64,000 bases of DNA, from NCBI RefSeq assembly GCF_900156065.1, contig NZ_FTNF01000010.1:124001-188000 (forward strand), read 5' to 3'. The stretch comes from Micromonospora avicenniae. Lineage in GTDB: Bacteria > Actinomycetota > Actinomycetes > Mycobacteriales > Micromonosporaceae. Shown here piece by piece: positions 1 to 9,396 of this stretch. Under the pieces are notes generated by a model. That model saw only the letters and a list, made by a program, of their open reading frames with translations, did not search any database and was not told the DNA's origin. A program made the position numbers and the translations under genes. Within the stretch, counting starts at the first letter, position 1; each line of letters begins with the position of its first letter.

Positions 1-2
1 CC

Positions 3-386
3 GTGAGCGCACGGATCCACAACATCGGCATCGATTGCCACGACACCTACGCCCTGGCCGGGTTCTGGGCCCAGGTCTTCGACTGCCCCCGCCAGCCCGA
101 CGACTTCCCGGGCGACCCGGAGGCCATGCTGCTGCCGCCCGGCGGCCCGGAGGTGCTCTTCCTGGCCGTACCCGAGGGCAAGGTGGTGAAGAACCGGCTG
201 CATCTCGACCTGGAGCCGGCCGACCGCACCCGGGACGAAGAGGTCGAGCGACTGCTCGGCATCGGCGCGACGCAGGTCGCCGACCACCGCCGGCCGGACG
301 GCTCCGGCTGGGTGGTGCTCGCCGATCCGGAGGGAAACGAGTTCTGCGTGTTGCGTAGCGCCGCGGAGCGGGCCGCGTCGGCCTGA
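3..386 (+). CDS. VOC (glyoxalase/bleomycin-resistance fold) family protein
   Basis: 127 residues, about the length of a single-domain vicinal oxygen chelate protein. The N-terminal HNIGIDCHDTYALAGFW pattern is the usual start of the beta-alpha-beta-beta-beta module. The two halves end in HLDLEP (about residue 67) and in a D-PEGNEFCVL strand (about residue 110), where this family places metal or ligand contacts. Many actinobacterial members have no known substrate, so no reaction is assigned. The GTG start lies two bases from the window edge, so an upstream start outside the window cannot be excluded. It converges on the next gene across a strong hairpin. Confidence 0.8.
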   Translation: MSARIHNIGIDCHDTYALAGFWAQVFDCPRQPDDFPGDPEAMLLPPGGPEVLFLAVPEGKVVKNRLHLDLEPADRTRDEEVERLLGIGATQVADHRRPDGSGWVVLADPEGNEFCVLRSAAERAASA

Positions 387-393
387 GACGGCG

Positions 394-426
394 GGGCCAC
401 GGTCACCACGCTGGTGACCGTGGCCC
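394..426. terminator. Bidirectional hairpin terminator between convergent genes
   Basis: A perfect 14-bp inverted repeat (394-407 and 413-426) with a 5-base loop ACGCT lies 7 bases after the VOC stop and 14 bases before the stop of the opposing gene. There is no U tract, which is normal for actinobacterial terminators. It could serve both strands. Confidence 0.75.
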
Positions 427-440
427 ACGTCCGGTACGGG

Positions 441-1706
441 TCAGGACCGCTGCTCGATCTCGCCGCGCATGGTCACGAAATCGGCCTTGATCTCCTCGGC
501 GGACTTGAAGTAGACCACGATGGCGCCGACACTGCCCCGGTCGGACCAGAGGCAGACGCCCAGCGATGTGGCGTCGGCCTTGCCGTCGCCGCAGCGGGCC
601 TCGCCGCCGAGCGGACCGGGATCCACGGGCGTCGTCTCGGTGATGGCGAGTTCCGCGGAGATCTCGGCGACCGCGCCGTCCAGTTCCTTCTCGGGATCGG
701 GTATCAGCCCGGAGGCGCTGACGATCATCACGAGTTCCCGCTTGGCGGGGTCGCCGTAGAAGGCACCCACGGTGCTGGTGAACGGGACCTGCGTACCCTT
801 TTTCATCTCGGTCACCATCTGGTCGGCGACGCTCTGCAGTTCGGTGTTGGTGATCCTGGGCCGGCCGGCGAGCGTCTCCGGTGCGACGACCCGGGTACCG
901 GCTGCCTCGATGCCATCGCTCACGTCGTCCTTGATCACGAACCAGGTCGCGATACCGCCGCCGAGGCAGAGCACCAGCACCACGGCGACCACGATCAGGA
1001 CGATCTTGCCGGTGTTGGACTTCTTCGGCGCCGAAGGGCCGGGCGGAGTTCCCCCATGCGGTTGGCCGCTCTGGGGCGGAATCGACCCACCCTGCTGGTG
1101 CGGCGGATAGCCACCGGCCTGCTGGCCGGGGTAGCCGTCGTACTGCTGGCCGGGGTAGCCGTCGGTCTGCTGGCCGGGACGTCCACCCGGGTAGCCGTCG
1201 TACTGCTGGCCGGAGTAGCCGCCGGGGTGGCCGTCGTACTGCTGGCCCGGGTGACCGCCCTGCTGCGGTTGCGGCCGGTAACCGCCCGTCGGCCCGCCGG
1301 GGTGACCGCCGTGCTGGCCGGGGTGACCGCCGTGCTGGCGCGGGTAAGGACTCTGCTGGGGCGGTGGGTGGCCACCAGGCCGCACCTCGGGGTAGCCGCC
1401 AGGCTCCCGCGCGGGATAGCCGCCCGGGTGCGCCCCGCTGTGGCTGCCGGGCTGCCGCCCCGGGTAGCTGCCGGCCGGGTAGCCCGCGTGCGGCGGTTGC
1501 CGGGTATGGCCGCCGGGGTAGCCCCCACCCTGCTTCGGTTGCTGTGGATGATCGCCGGGGTGGCCGCCGCCGTACGGGCCGGCATGGCCGCCCAACTGCC
1601 GCAGCGGATGGTCGTCCGACTGCGAGCCGGGATAGCCGCCCTGGGGCGGAGGGTAGGGACCACGCTCCGGAGCCGGGGGATAGGAATCAGCCGGGGGATA
1701 CGACAT
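441..1706 (-). CDS. Tyr/Gly/Pro/Gln-rich single-pass membrane protein, function unknown
   Basis: 421 residues. The first ~235 are low complexity: degenerate repeats such as GYPGQQYDGYPGQQ, rich in G, Y, P, Q and H. A single membrane segment follows (about residues 240-262, KIVLIVVAVVLVLCLGGGIA), then a folded extracytoplasmic domain of ~155 residues containing one Cys pair. The chosen ATG gives MSYPPADSYPP and has GGGAG 8 bases upstream; a GTG 37 codons earlier would add atypical sequence. The disordered, aromatic-rich tail resembles cytoplasmic tails of other actinobacterial membrane proteins that act as scaffolds, but no function can be assigned. The C-terminal domain is unrecognised. Confidence 0.8.
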   Translation of the reverse strand: MSYPPADSYPPAPERGPYPPPQGGYPGSQSDDHPLRQLGGHAGPYGGGHPGDHPQQPKQGGGYPGGHTRQPPHAGYPAGSYPGRQPGSHSGAHPGGYPAREPGGYPEVRPGGHPPPQQSPYPRQHGGHPGQHGGHPGGPTGGYRPQPQQGGHPGQQYDGHPGGYSGQQYDGYPGGRPGQQTDGYPGQQYDGYPGQQAGGYPPHQQGGSIPPQSGQPHGGTPPGPSAPKKSNTGKIVLIVVAVVLVLCLGGGIATWFVIKDDVSDGIEAAGTRVVAPETLAGRPRITNTELQSVADQMVTEMKKGTQVPFTSTVGAFYGDPAKRELVMIVSASGLIPDPEKELDGAVAEISAELAITETTPVDPGPLGGEARCGDGKADATSLGVCLWSDRGSVGAIVVYFKSAEEIKADFVTMRGEIEQRS

Positions 1707-1859
1707 CGGGCAGCTCCCGTCGAGACAAGCGGGACGGGTGATGTTATCCACGCCCGGTCCTCCGTCGCTGCCCCGAGAGCCGGCAGATAGGAGAGCGCGG
1801 CGGCCGGACGTCCACACCGGACGCTGTCGGCCACCGCGCTCTTCGGGGGGAGCGGCGGG

Positions 1860-3929
1860 TCAGGCGGGCAGGCTGGCCGCCCCGCGGGGGAGGAAGCGCC
1901 GGCCGGTCACGCGCTCGGACGTGCCGGTCCGGTCCAGGTACGGGGTGACCCCACCCAGGTGGAACGGCCAACCGGCACCGAGGATCATGCACAGGTCGAT
2001 GTCCTGCGCCTCGGCCACCACGCCCTCGTCGAGCATCAGCCGGATCTCCTCGGCCAGCGCGTCGAGCGCGTTCTGCCGTACCTGCTCGGCGGTGAGCGGT
2101 GCGTCGCCGACCACCAGCAGCTTGGCCACCTCCGGGTTCACCTCGTCGTCGACGACGATCGGTTGGCCGGAGTCGGCGATCCGCTTGAGGTTCTCGCTGA
2201 CCCCGAAGCGGTCCGGGAACGCGGCGTGCAGCGTCCCGCCCACGTGGTACGCGACCGCCGGGCCGACCAGTTGGAGCAGCGCGAGCGGGCGCATCGGCAG
2301 GCCCAGCGAATCCAGCGCGCTGTTCGCCACGTCCAGCGGGGTGCCGGCGTCCACGGCGGCGAAGACGGCGCCGAGGAAGCGGGTGAGCAGCCGGTTGACG
2401 ACGAACGCCGGAGCGTCCTTCACCAGCACCGACGACTTCTTCAGCTGCTTGCCGACCGCGAACGCGGTGGCCAGCGTGGCGTCGTCGGTGCGCTCGCCCC
2501 GCACGATCTCCAGCAGCGGCAGCACCGCGACCGGGTTGAAGAAGTGGAACCCGACCACCCGCTCCGGGTGCTCCAGCTCCTCGGCCATCGCGGTCACGGA
2601 CAGGCTGGAGGTGTTGGTGGCGAGTACGGCCTCCGGCGTGACGATCTTCTCAAGCTCGGCCCAGACCTGCTTCTTGACGGCCAGGTCCTCGAAGACCGCC
2701 TCGATCACGAAGTCTGCGTCGCCGAAGACGCTCCGATCGACCGAGCCGCTGACCAGCCCGTACAGCTTGGCGGCGGTGCCCTTGTCCATCCGGCCCCTGG
2801 TGACGGCCTTCTCGATCTCGGTGTGGACGTATCCGAGGCCCTTGTCGACCCGGGCCTGGTCCAGGTCGGTCATCACCACCGGCACCTGCAGCCGGCGGGC
2901 GAACAGCAGCGCGAGCTGGCTCGCCATGAGGCCGGCGCCCACGATGCCCACCTTGGTGACGGGGCGGGCCAGGCTCTTGTCGGGCGCTCCGGCCGGGCGC
3001 TTGGCGCGCCGCTGCACCAGGTCGAACGCGTACAGGCCGCTGCGCAGCTCCTCGGAGAAGATGAGGTCGGCCAGCGCCTCGTCCTCGGCCGCGGTGCCGG
3101 TGGCGAAGTCGGCGTCCTTCGCCGTGTCGAGCAGGTCCAGTGCCTTGTAGGCCGCGGGAACGGCTCCGTGCAGTCGCTGGTCGAGGGTCTGCCGGGCGAA
3201 GTAGAGCACCCCGGCCCACATGTCCCGGTCCACCTCGGGCCGGGTGACGGTGACCTCGCCGCGGACCACGCCGGCGGCCCACTCCAGCGAGCGCTCCAGG
3301 AAGTCGGCCGGCTCCAGCAGGACGTCCGCGACGCCCATCTCCGCGGCCTGTTTCGGCTTGAGCATCTTGTTCTGCATGAGCGGGTTCTGGACGATCACCT
3401 GGGTCGCCGCCGGGATGCCGATGAGGTTCGGCAGCAGCTGGGTGCCGCCCCAGCCGGGTACCAGGCCGAGCGAGACCTCGGGCAGGGCGAGCGCCGCCGC
3501 GCCGCCGGAGAGCGTCCGGTAGTGGCAGTGCAGCGCCAACTCCAGGCCGCCGCCCATCGCCGCGCCGTTGATGAACGCGAACGTGGGCACACTGCTGTCC
3601 TTGAGCCGGGCGAAGACCCGGTGGCCGAGCCGGCCGATCTCCAGCGCCTGCTCCCGGTCGGCGAGCAGCGGCAGGCCGGTGATGTCCGCGCCGACACAGA
3701 AGATGTACGGCTTGCCGGTGATCGCGACGAACGCCGGGTTCGCCGCGAGGGCGGCGGTGATCGCCTCGTCCAGGCTGGTCAGGCCGGCCGGGCCGAAGGT
3801 GTTCGGCTTGGTGTGGTCGAGACCGTTGTCCAGGGTGATCAGGGCGGCGGGACGGTCCAGCCCCGGCACGTTCACCTGACGCAGCAGCGCCCGGGTGACG
3901 ACCTCGTTCGGTGCGGCGAGCACGCTCAC
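1860..3929 (-). CDS. Multifunctional fatty-acid oxidation protein: enoyl-CoA hydratase / 3-hydroxyacyl-CoA dehydrogenase (FadB/FadJ-like)
   Basis: 689 residues. Residues ~1-190 form a crotonase domain with the oxyanion-hole stretch AAMGGGLELALHCHYR. A Rossmann NAD-binding domain starts near residue 325 (KVGIVGAGLMASQLA; the more usual last Gly of GxGxMG is Ala here). The 3-hydroxyacyl-CoA dehydrogenase signature VVGFHFFNPV, with its catalytic His, lies near residue 465, followed by two C-terminal dehydrogenase domains. It would hydrate enoyl-CoA and oxidise the 3-hydroxyacyl-CoA. The GTG start has AAGGAGG 5 bases upstream. It lies 55 bases downstream of the thiolase gene on the same strand, giving a two-gene beta-oxidation operon like fadAB. 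Confidence 0.92.
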   Translation of the reverse strand: MSVLAAPNEVVTRALLRQVNVPGLDRPAALITLDNGLDHTKPNTFGPAGLTSLDEAITAALAANPAFVAITGKPYIFCVGADITGLPLLADREQALEIGRLGHRVFARLKDSSVPTFAFINGAAMGGGLELALHCHYRTLSGGAAALALPEVSLGLVPGWGGTQLLPNLIGIPAATQVIVQNPLMQNKMLKPKQAAEMGVADVLLEPADFLERSLEWAAGVVRGEVTVTRPEVDRDMWAGVLYFARQTLDQRLHGAVPAAYKALDLLDTAKDADFATGTAAEDEALADLIFSEELRSGLYAFDLVQRRAKRPAGAPDKSLARPVTKVGIVGAGLMASQLALLFARRLQVPVVMTDLDQARVDKGLGYVHTEIEKAVTRGRMDKGTAAKLYGLVSGSVDRSVFGDADFVIEAVFEDLAVKKQVWAELEKIVTPEAVLATNTSSLSVTAMAEELEHPERVVGFHFFNPVAVLPLLEIVRGERTDDATLATAFAVGKQLKKSSVLVKDAPAFVVNRLLTRFLGAVFAAVDAGTPLDVANSALDSLGLPMRPLALLQLVGPAVAYHVGGTLHAAFPDRFGVSENLKRIADSGQPIVVDDEVNPEVAKLLVVGDAPLTAEQVRQNALDALAEEIRLMLDEGVVAEAQDIDLCMILGAGWPFHLGGVTPYLDRTGTSERVTGRRFLPRGAASLPA

Positions 3930-3984
3930 TGGGCCTCCTTCGTTCGCGACTGCGGGACTCGCAGGCCCGGCTCATTCCTCGCGC

Positions 3985-5178
3985 TCACTTGTTGCCCTCC
4001 CAGTGGGGGTTCTCCCAGATCACGGTGCCGCCCATGCCGATGCCGACACACATGGCGGTGAGGCCGTAGCGGACCTCGGGGTGCTCGGCGAACTGCCGGG
4101 CGAGCTGGGTCATCAGCCGTACACCCGAGGATGCGAGCGGGTGGCCGACGGCGATCGCGCCGCCCCACTGGTTGACCCGCGGGTCGTCGTCGGCGATGCC
4201 GAAGTGGTCGAGGAACGCCAGCACCTGCACGGCGAACGCCTCGTTCAGCTCGAACAGGCCGATGTCGTCGATGGTCAGGCCGGCGATGCGCAGCGCCTTC
4301 TCGGTGGAGGGGATCGGGCCGACGCCCATCACCTCCGGCTCCACCCCGACGAAGCCGTACGACACCAGCCGCATGGCGACCGGCAGGCCCAGCTCGCGGG
4401 CCGTCGCCTCGTCGGCGAGCAGGCTCGCCGTCGCGCCGTCGTTCAGACCGGCCGCGTTGCCTGCGGTCACCCTGCCGTGCGGGCGGAACGGGGTCTTGAG
4501 GGTGGCGAGCTTCTCCATCGAGGTGTCCCGGGGAGCCTCGTCCACAGTGGCCAGGCCCCAGCCGGTCTCGGGGTCGCGTACCGCGACGGGCACCAGGTCA
4601 CCCTGGAGCTTGCCGTTGGCGTACGCCTTGGCGGTCTTCTGCTGCGAGGCGAGAGCGAAGGCGTCGGTGCGCTCCTTGGTGATGTGCGGGACCAGGTCGT
4701 GCAGGTTCTCCGCGGTGGCGCCCATGACCAGCGCGGACGGGTCGACCAGCTTCTCCGCGAGGATCCGGGGGTTCGGGTCGACGCCTTCGCCCATCGGGTG
4801 GCGGCCCATGTGCTCGACGCCGCCGGCGATCGCGACGTCGTACGCGCCCATGGCGATGCCGCCGGCCACAGTGGTCACCGCGGTCATCGCGCCGGCGCAC
4901 ATCCGGTCGATGGCGAAACCGGGCACCGTCTTGGGGAGGCCGGCCAGCAGGGCGGCGGTCCGGCCGATGGTGAGGCCCTGGTCGCCGATCTGGGTGGTGG
5001 CGGCGATCGCGACCTCCTCGACCCGCTCCGGAGGCAGCTGCGGGTTGCGACGCAGGAGTTCTCGGATGCAGCGGATCACCAGGTCGTCGGCGCGGGTGTT
5101 GGCGTACATGCCACCCGCCTTGCCGAACGGGGTGCGGACGCCGTCGACGAAGACGACATCCCGAACTTCACGGGGCAC
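3985..5178 (-). CDS. Acetyl-CoA C-acyltransferase (thiolase), FadA-like
   Basis: 397 residues, the normal thiolase length. The nucleophilic Cys is in DRMCAGAMTAV (about residue 90). The NEAFAVQ loop, the GHPLASSG His and the C-terminal MCVGIGMGG Cys complete the active site. It cleaves 3-ketoacyl-CoA to acetyl-CoA and a shortened acyl-CoA, the step after the enzyme encoded downstream. The GTG start at 5178 is preferred because AAGGAGG lies 6 bases before it; an ATG 7 codons earlier would contain that ribosome-binding site inside the coding sequence. It is the first gene of the pair. Confidence 0.93.
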   Translation of the reverse strand: MPREVRDVVFVDGVRTPFGKAGGMYANTRADDLVIRCIRELLRRNPQLPPERVEEVAIAATTQIGDQGLTIGRTAALLAGLPKTVPGFAIDRMCAGAMTAVTTVAGGIAMGAYDVAIAGGVEHMGRHPMGEGVDPNPRILAEKLVDPSALVMGATAENLHDLVPHITKERTDAFALASQQKTAKAYANGKLQGDLVPVAVRDPETGWGLATVDEAPRDTSMEKLATLKTPFRPHGRVTAGNAAGLNDGATASLLADEATARELGLPVAMRLVSYGFVGVEPEVMGVGPIPSTEKALRIAGLTIDDIGLFELNEAFAVQVLAFLDHFGIADDDPRVNQWGGAIAVGHPLASSGVRLMTQLARQFAEHPEVRYGLTAMCVGIGMGGTVIWENPHWEGNK

Positions 5179-5375
5179 TTGAGCCTCCTTTTCGACCATG
5201 ACTCGGCCTCCGCGCCGACAGGCGGCAGCACGGACCGAATGAGGTCGCCGGCACGGGCGTGTTCCTCGGATGCTACTTGTCAGTAACCAACCTCGACACC
5301 GCGCCCCATGTGGCACACCCCACACCGTGTGCCCCGGGCGGTCCCGCCCGGGGCCGGAGCCGGTCACCTCCCGTC

Positions 5376-5429
5376 GATCATGGGTTGGCGGCGAGTTCGA
5401 TCTCCAGAACCGCCGCCAACCCCGTGATC
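5376..5429. repeat. 54-bp palindromic repeat, family A, copy 1
   Basis: Imperfect palindrome beginning GATCATGGGTTGGCGGCG and ending CGCCGCCAACCCCGTGATC, with 12 perfectly paired core bases (5382-5393 with 5411-5422) and a 17-base centre containing CGATCTCC. It includes the first two bases of the opal stop of the RNase D gene as read from this strand. A second copy with the same 54-bp length and the same centre lies at 40038-40091. Confidence 0.75.
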
Positions 5430-6771
5430 ACTCGGTCACGGTGCTCGTGCTGGGAGGTGGGTCGGTCAGGGCGGCCGTCAGGTCGACGGCGAGCAGGCCG
5501 ATCTGCCACTCGCGCGCGCCGAAGCCGCGTAGCGTCTCGCCGACGGTCGTCTCGGTGACCTCCTCCGGCGGCACCCAGGCCAGCCGGCGTATGGAGTCCG
5601 GGGCGATCAGGTTCTCGGCGGGCAGCCGATGCTCCCCGGAGATCCGCAGCACCACTTCCCGGCACCGGGCCAGCCGAGCCGCGGCCACCGGATCCCGCTC
5701 GGCCCACCGGTGCGGTGGCGGCGGGCCCTCGACCACCGGGGCGACCGGGAGGGCGTCCTCGGGCAGCTGCCGCGCGTCCTCCAGCGCAGCCAGCCAGGTG
5801 CGGGCCAGCCGACGTACCGAGCGGCCGCCGAAGCCGGGCAGCGTGAGCAGGCTCTTCTCGTCCTTCGGGTCCAACTCGGCGGCCGCGATGATCGCCGAGT
5901 CCGGCAGTACACGCCCCGGCGCGGCGTCCCGGCGCGCGGCGATCTGGTCTCTCGCGTACCACATCGACCGGACCCGGGCCTGCGCCCGCGCCCCCCGCAC
6001 CCGGTGGATGCCGGAGGTGCGCCGCCAGGGCTCGGCGCGCACCCGCGGCGGCCGGGCGCCGGTACGGACCAGCGCGGCGAACTCCTCCGCCGCCCACTCC
6101 GACTTGCCCTGCCGGGTCAGCTCCGCGTCGAGCGCGTCCCGCAGGTCGACGAGAAGCTCCACGTCGAGCGCCGCGTAGGTCAGCCAGGACTCGGGCAGCG
6201 GCCGGTTCGACCAGTCGGCGGCCGAGTGGTGCTTCTCGAGGGTGAACCCCAGCAGTTGTTCGGTCAACGCGGCCAGGCCGACCCGCTCGAAGCCCGCCAG
6301 CCGAGCGGCCAGTTCCGTGTCGAACAGCCGGCGCGGCCGGAGCCCCACCTCGGCGAGGCAGGGTAGATCCTGGCTGGCCGCGTGGAGCACCCACTCCGCC
6401 TCGCCGATCACCTCGTCGAGCGTGGTCAGGTCGGACAGGGGGAGCGGGTCGATCAGGGCGGTGCCGGCGCCGGCGCGGCGCAGCTGCACGAGATACGCCC
6501 GCTGGCTGTAGCGGTAGCCCGAGGCGCGTTCGGCGTCCAGGGCGACCGGGCCGCCGCCCGCAGCGAAACGGGCGACGACCTCGGCGAGTTCCTCCGGGGT
6601 GGCCACCGGTTGCGGGGTGCCCTCTCGGGGAGCGGTCAGCAGTTCGGGGCCACCGGCGGTCGGGTCGTCGCCCGCGTCCGCCGGCTCCGGCTGAACTGAC
6701 GGCGGGTGTTGCGGTGCGTCGCCCGGACGGCTTTCGGCGGCCCGACGGCGCAGGGGTGGTTCGTCGGTCAC
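5428..6771 (-). CDS. rnd: Ribonuclease D-like 3'-5' exonuclease with HRDC domain
   Basis: 447 residues. DEDDy exonuclease motifs are visible: Exo I ALDAERAS (D79, E81), Exo II HAASQD (D135), and Exo III YAALD (Y199, D203). A basic linker precedes an HRDC domain (about 250-330), and a second helical domain fills the C-terminus, as in RNase D. It trims 3' ends of structured RNAs such as tRNA precursors. The first ~45 residues are low complexity and may be dispensable. The GTG start has no strong ribosome-binding site. Actinobacteria commonly carry this gene near DUF3000 and hemE, as here. Its stop codon overlaps a palindromic repeat. Confidence 0.88.
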   Translation of the reverse strand: MTDEPPLRRRAAESRPGDAPQHPPSVQPEPADAGDDPTAGGPELLTAPREGTPQPVATPEELAEVVARFAAGGGPVALDAERASGYRYSQRAYLVQLRRAGAGTALIDPLPLSDLTTLDEVIGEAEWVLHAASQDLPCLAEVGLRPRRLFDTELAARLAGFERVGLAALTEQLLGFTLEKHHSAADWSNRPLPESWLTYAALDVELLVDLRDALDAELTRQGKSEWAAEEFAALVRTGARPPRVRAEPWRRTSGIHRVRGARAQARVRSMWYARDQIAARRDAAPGRVLPDSAIIAAAELDPKDEKSLLTLPGFGGRSVRRLARTWLAALEDARQLPEDALPVAPVVEGPPPPHRWAERDPVAAARLARCREVVLRISGEHRLPAENLIAPDSIRRLAWVPPEEVTETTVGETLRGFGAREWQIGLLAVDLTAALTDPPPSTSTVTE

Positions 6772-6979
6772 CTGACAACCCTAGTGCGCCCGGCGGACCT
6801 GCGGGTGCAGCCGGTCGGCGTGTGCGCCCGCCGGATGCCGCGGACAGTGGTCCGAGTACGGACAACGGGGGAGACAAACCCCGACCGCGCCGGTACGGTC
6901 CATCGAGCCGCCGGGCGGGTCAACGGACCGTACCGGCGCGTGCGGCGGCACAGGCGTCAACGGGGAGGGCGTGGCGATC

Positions 6980-8383
6980 ATGACGGATGGCTACGGTTCG
7001 GCTGGTCAGGCTCCGGGCGGGCACGGTCCGGCGGAGGGACAGCCAACGGGGCACGGCTCCGACGAGTCGGCGCAGGCCCCGACGACGAATCGCCCCGGAC
7101 CGTTGCCGCCCAGGATCGAGCCCGCTTACGGTTCGGCCCCCGCCTGGCCCGCGCCCGGCGCCTCGGCACCGTTCCAGCCCGGCCCGCCCGTTCCGCCTCA
7201 GGCCGTTGGTCCGTACCAACCGGGCCCGCCCGTCCCGGGCCAGCCCGTGCCGGCGCAGGCCGCGGGTCCGTTCCACTCCGGCGCGCCCGTCCCGGGTCAA
7301 CCCGCTGCTTTCGTCCCGCCTCAGGCCGCCCCGGCGTTCCAGCCCGGCGGGCCCGGACCATTGCAGCCCGGCGGGCCTGGACCACTGCAGCCCGGCGGGC
7401 CGGTCCCGGCTCAGCCTGGCGCGCCGACGCTGAGCCCGTCCGCCGATCCCGCCGCACCGGCGCCCTACGGGCCGGCCGGAACGCAGCCGTCCGGGGCCCC
7501 CGGGCCGTACTTCCCGGCCGGGCCGCTGCCCCCCGGCGGGCCGGCGTGGCCCGCCGGCGCCGGAGCGCACCCGGGTCAGCCGCCGGTCCTGTCGAGCGGA
7601 GCACGCCGTCGGCGGTGGCCCAGCCTCGTCGCGGCCCTGGTCGTGCTGTTGCTGGCCGGGCTGGCGGGCTTCCAGGCGTACCAGATCGACCGGCTCACCA
7701 ACCGGCTCGCGGCCACCGACCGGCGGTTGGCCGAGGCCCAGGGCGACGACCGCGCCCGCCTCGACGGCCTGGAGAAGCGGGCCGGGGCGCTGGAGCAGCA
7801 GGCCGGGGCCACGTTCAACCCGGAGGCGGTCGCCGGTGCCGTGCTGCCCAGCGTGTTCCGGGTCCGCGCCGGGCAGTTCACCGGTACGGCGTTCGCCGTC
7901 GGCAAGCCGGCCGCCGGTGGCGGCACGAACCTGTTCACCAACTTCCACGTGGTGGAGTCGGTCTGGGAGGCCGGCGACCGGGAGGTCTTCCTGGAACGCA
8001 CCGACCAGCGTTTCCCGGCCACGATCGTGAAGGTCGACAAGACCAACGACATCGCTCACCTGCGCACCACCGGGCGGTTCACCGGCCTGACGGCCGCGCC
8101 GGACGCCGTGAAGTCCGGCCAGCAGATCGTCGTGGTCGGCGCGCCGCTCGGGCTGGAGGACAGCGTCACCACCGGTGTGGTGAGCGCGTTCCGCGACGCA
8201 CGGGACGGCTCCGGGCCGGTCATCCAGTTCGACGCGCCGATCAATCCCGGCAACTCGGGCGGCCCGGTCGTCAACGGCAGCAAGCAGGTCGTCGGGATCG
8301 CCACCGCCAAGGCCCGCGACGCCGAGGGCATCGGCCTCGCCGTGCCGATCAAGATCGCCTGCGACGGCTTCAAGATCTGCTGA
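6980..8383 (+). CDS. Membrane-anchored trypsin-like (S1C/HtrA-type) serine protease with proline-rich N-terminus
   Basis: 467 residues. About 205 residues of Pro/Gly/Ala/Gln-rich sequence with PGGPGPLQ-type repeats precede one membrane segment (about 214-233). A short coiled-coil stretch follows, then a trypsin-like domain with catalytic His in TNFHVVES (H323), Asp in KTNDIAHL (D357) and Ser in NPGNSGGPV (S426). The proline-rich part is probably cytoplasmic and the protease extracytoplasmic. There is no PDZ domain after the protease. ATG 6980 has GGAGG 11 bases upstream; a GTG at 6971 would add three residues but sits only 2 bases from that site. The next gene has a similar architecture without the protease. 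Confidence 0.85.
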   Translation: MTDGYGSAGQAPGGHGPAEGQPTGHGSDESAQAPTTNRPGPLPPRIEPAYGSAPAWPAPGASAPFQPGPPVPPQAVGPYQPGPPVPGQPVPAQAAGPFHSGAPVPGQPAAFVPPQAAPAFQPGGPGPLQPGGPGPLQPGGPVPAQPGAPTLSPSADPAAPAPYGPAGTQPSGAPGPYFPAGPLPPGGPAWPAGAGAHPGQPPVLSSGARRRRWPSLVAALVVLLLAGLAGFQAYQIDRLTNRLAATDRRLAEAQGDDRARLDGLEKRAGALEQQAGATFNPEAVAGAVLPSVFRVRAGQFTGTAFAVGKPAAGGGTNLFTNFHVVESVWEAGDREVFLERTDQRFPATIVKVDKTNDIAHLRTTGRFTGLTAAPDAVKSGQQIVVVGAPLGLEDSVTTGVVSAFRDARDGSGPVIQFDAPINPGNSGGPVVNGSKQVVGIATAKARDAEGIGLAVPIKIACDGFKIC

Positions 8384-8555
8384 CCGCCGCGCCGTGCCGA
8401 CCGGGCGGCGACCACCGCCACGCCCGGGGCTGGGCCGAGCCGTGTCCCGCCTCGGCCACCCCTGCCGACAACCGGCCAGGTCCTGTTGACCGGCCGTCGT
8501 ACCACTGGAGGTCCGGTGGCATCCGTCACGCCGGATCGGCTCATTTGGAGGAGAG

Positions 8556-9380
8556 ATGACCCAACCACCGACCGGGCCGCAGGGCTACCCCCCGCCGGAC
8601 CCGGCGCAGCCCCCGGCCGTGCCCGGTCAACCGCCGTACGACGGCACCCCCCGGTTCCCGCAGCAGCCGGCGCCCTACGGCGCCGAGCAGCCGACCCAGC
8701 AGATGCCGCGGGTCCAGCCCGTGGCGCCGACCCAGCCAGTCCCGGCCCAACCCGCCCCGACGCAGCCCTTCTCCGCGCCGCCCGCCACGGGCGGGTACGC
8801 GTCGCCGCCCGGCGTGCCGCCGTACGCCGGTCAGGTCTCCGCACCGCCGGTCCCCGGATTCGACCAGCCGATGTCGGCGCCGCCCGTCTCCGGCCCCTAC
8901 TACGGTGCGCCGATGTCCGCGCCACCCGGTTCGGCGCCGCCGTACGGGCAGGCCGCCCCGCCGGCCCGCAAGGGGCGGGCGGTCCTGGTCCTGGCCCTGG
9001 TGGCCGGCCTGCTCTTCGTCCTCGGCGGCGTGACGACCGGTCTCTACGTCACCAAGAACAACGAACTGGACCGGACCGAGCGGCGCCTCTCCGCCCAGGT
9101 CAGCGAGCGCGACGGCACGATCGCCGCGAACGCCCAGGAGATCCAGAAGCTCAGGACCGACCTGCAGGGCGTGCAGGACAAGCTCGCCGACACCGAGCAG
9201 GACCTCACCGGCACCCGTAACGATCGTGACGAGCAGGCGCGGCAGAAGAAGGTCATCGCCAGCTGCCTCGACAAGCTGACCACCGCGCTGGCCGCGGCGT
9301 CGGCCGGCAACAAGAGCGCGTACGACAAGGCCATGAGTGGCCTCGACAAGGTCTGCGACGAGGCCGAGAACTACCTCTGA
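8556..9380 (+). CDS. Proline-rich single-pass membrane protein with coiled coil
   Basis: 274 residues. Residues ~1-135 are rich in Pro, Ala, Gln, Gly and Tyr, with repeats such as MSAPPVSGPYYGAPMSAPP. A membrane helix lies at about 145-168 (VLVLALVAGLLFVLGG). A charged coiled coil follows (about 175-230, with ERDGTIAANAQEIQKLRTDL-type heptads), then a short tail with two Cys. The ATG has a near-perfect GGAGGAGAG immediately upstream. It lies 173 bases after the protease gene and shares its tail-helix-coil design, so the two may act together at the membrane. Function unknown. Confidence 0.8.
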   Translation: MTQPPTGPQGYPPPDPAQPPAVPGQPPYDGTPRFPQQPAPYGAEQPTQQMPRVQPVAPTQPVPAQPAPTQPFSAPPATGGYASPPGVPPYAGQVSAPPVPGFDQPMSAPPVSGPYYGAPMSAPPGSAPPYGQAAPPARKGRAVLVLALVAGLLFVLGGVTTGLYVTKNNELDRTERRLSAQVSERDGTIAANAQEIQKLRTDLQGVQDKLADTEQDLTGTRNDRDEQARQKKVIASCLDKLTTALAAASAGNKSAYDKAMSGLDKVCDEAENYL

Positions 9381-9396
9381 CGCCGCCCGTACGGGG

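Noticed and set aside
441..1706. Amyloid or prion-like surface protein
   Set aside because: The Tyr/Gly/Gln repeats are on the side of the helix that is more probably cytoplasmic, and no further support exists.
1738..3150. Long plus-strand open frame opposite the fatty-acid oxidation gene
   Set aside because: Ser/Arg-rich shadow of a well-supported minus-strand gene in high-GC DNA; no domain pattern.
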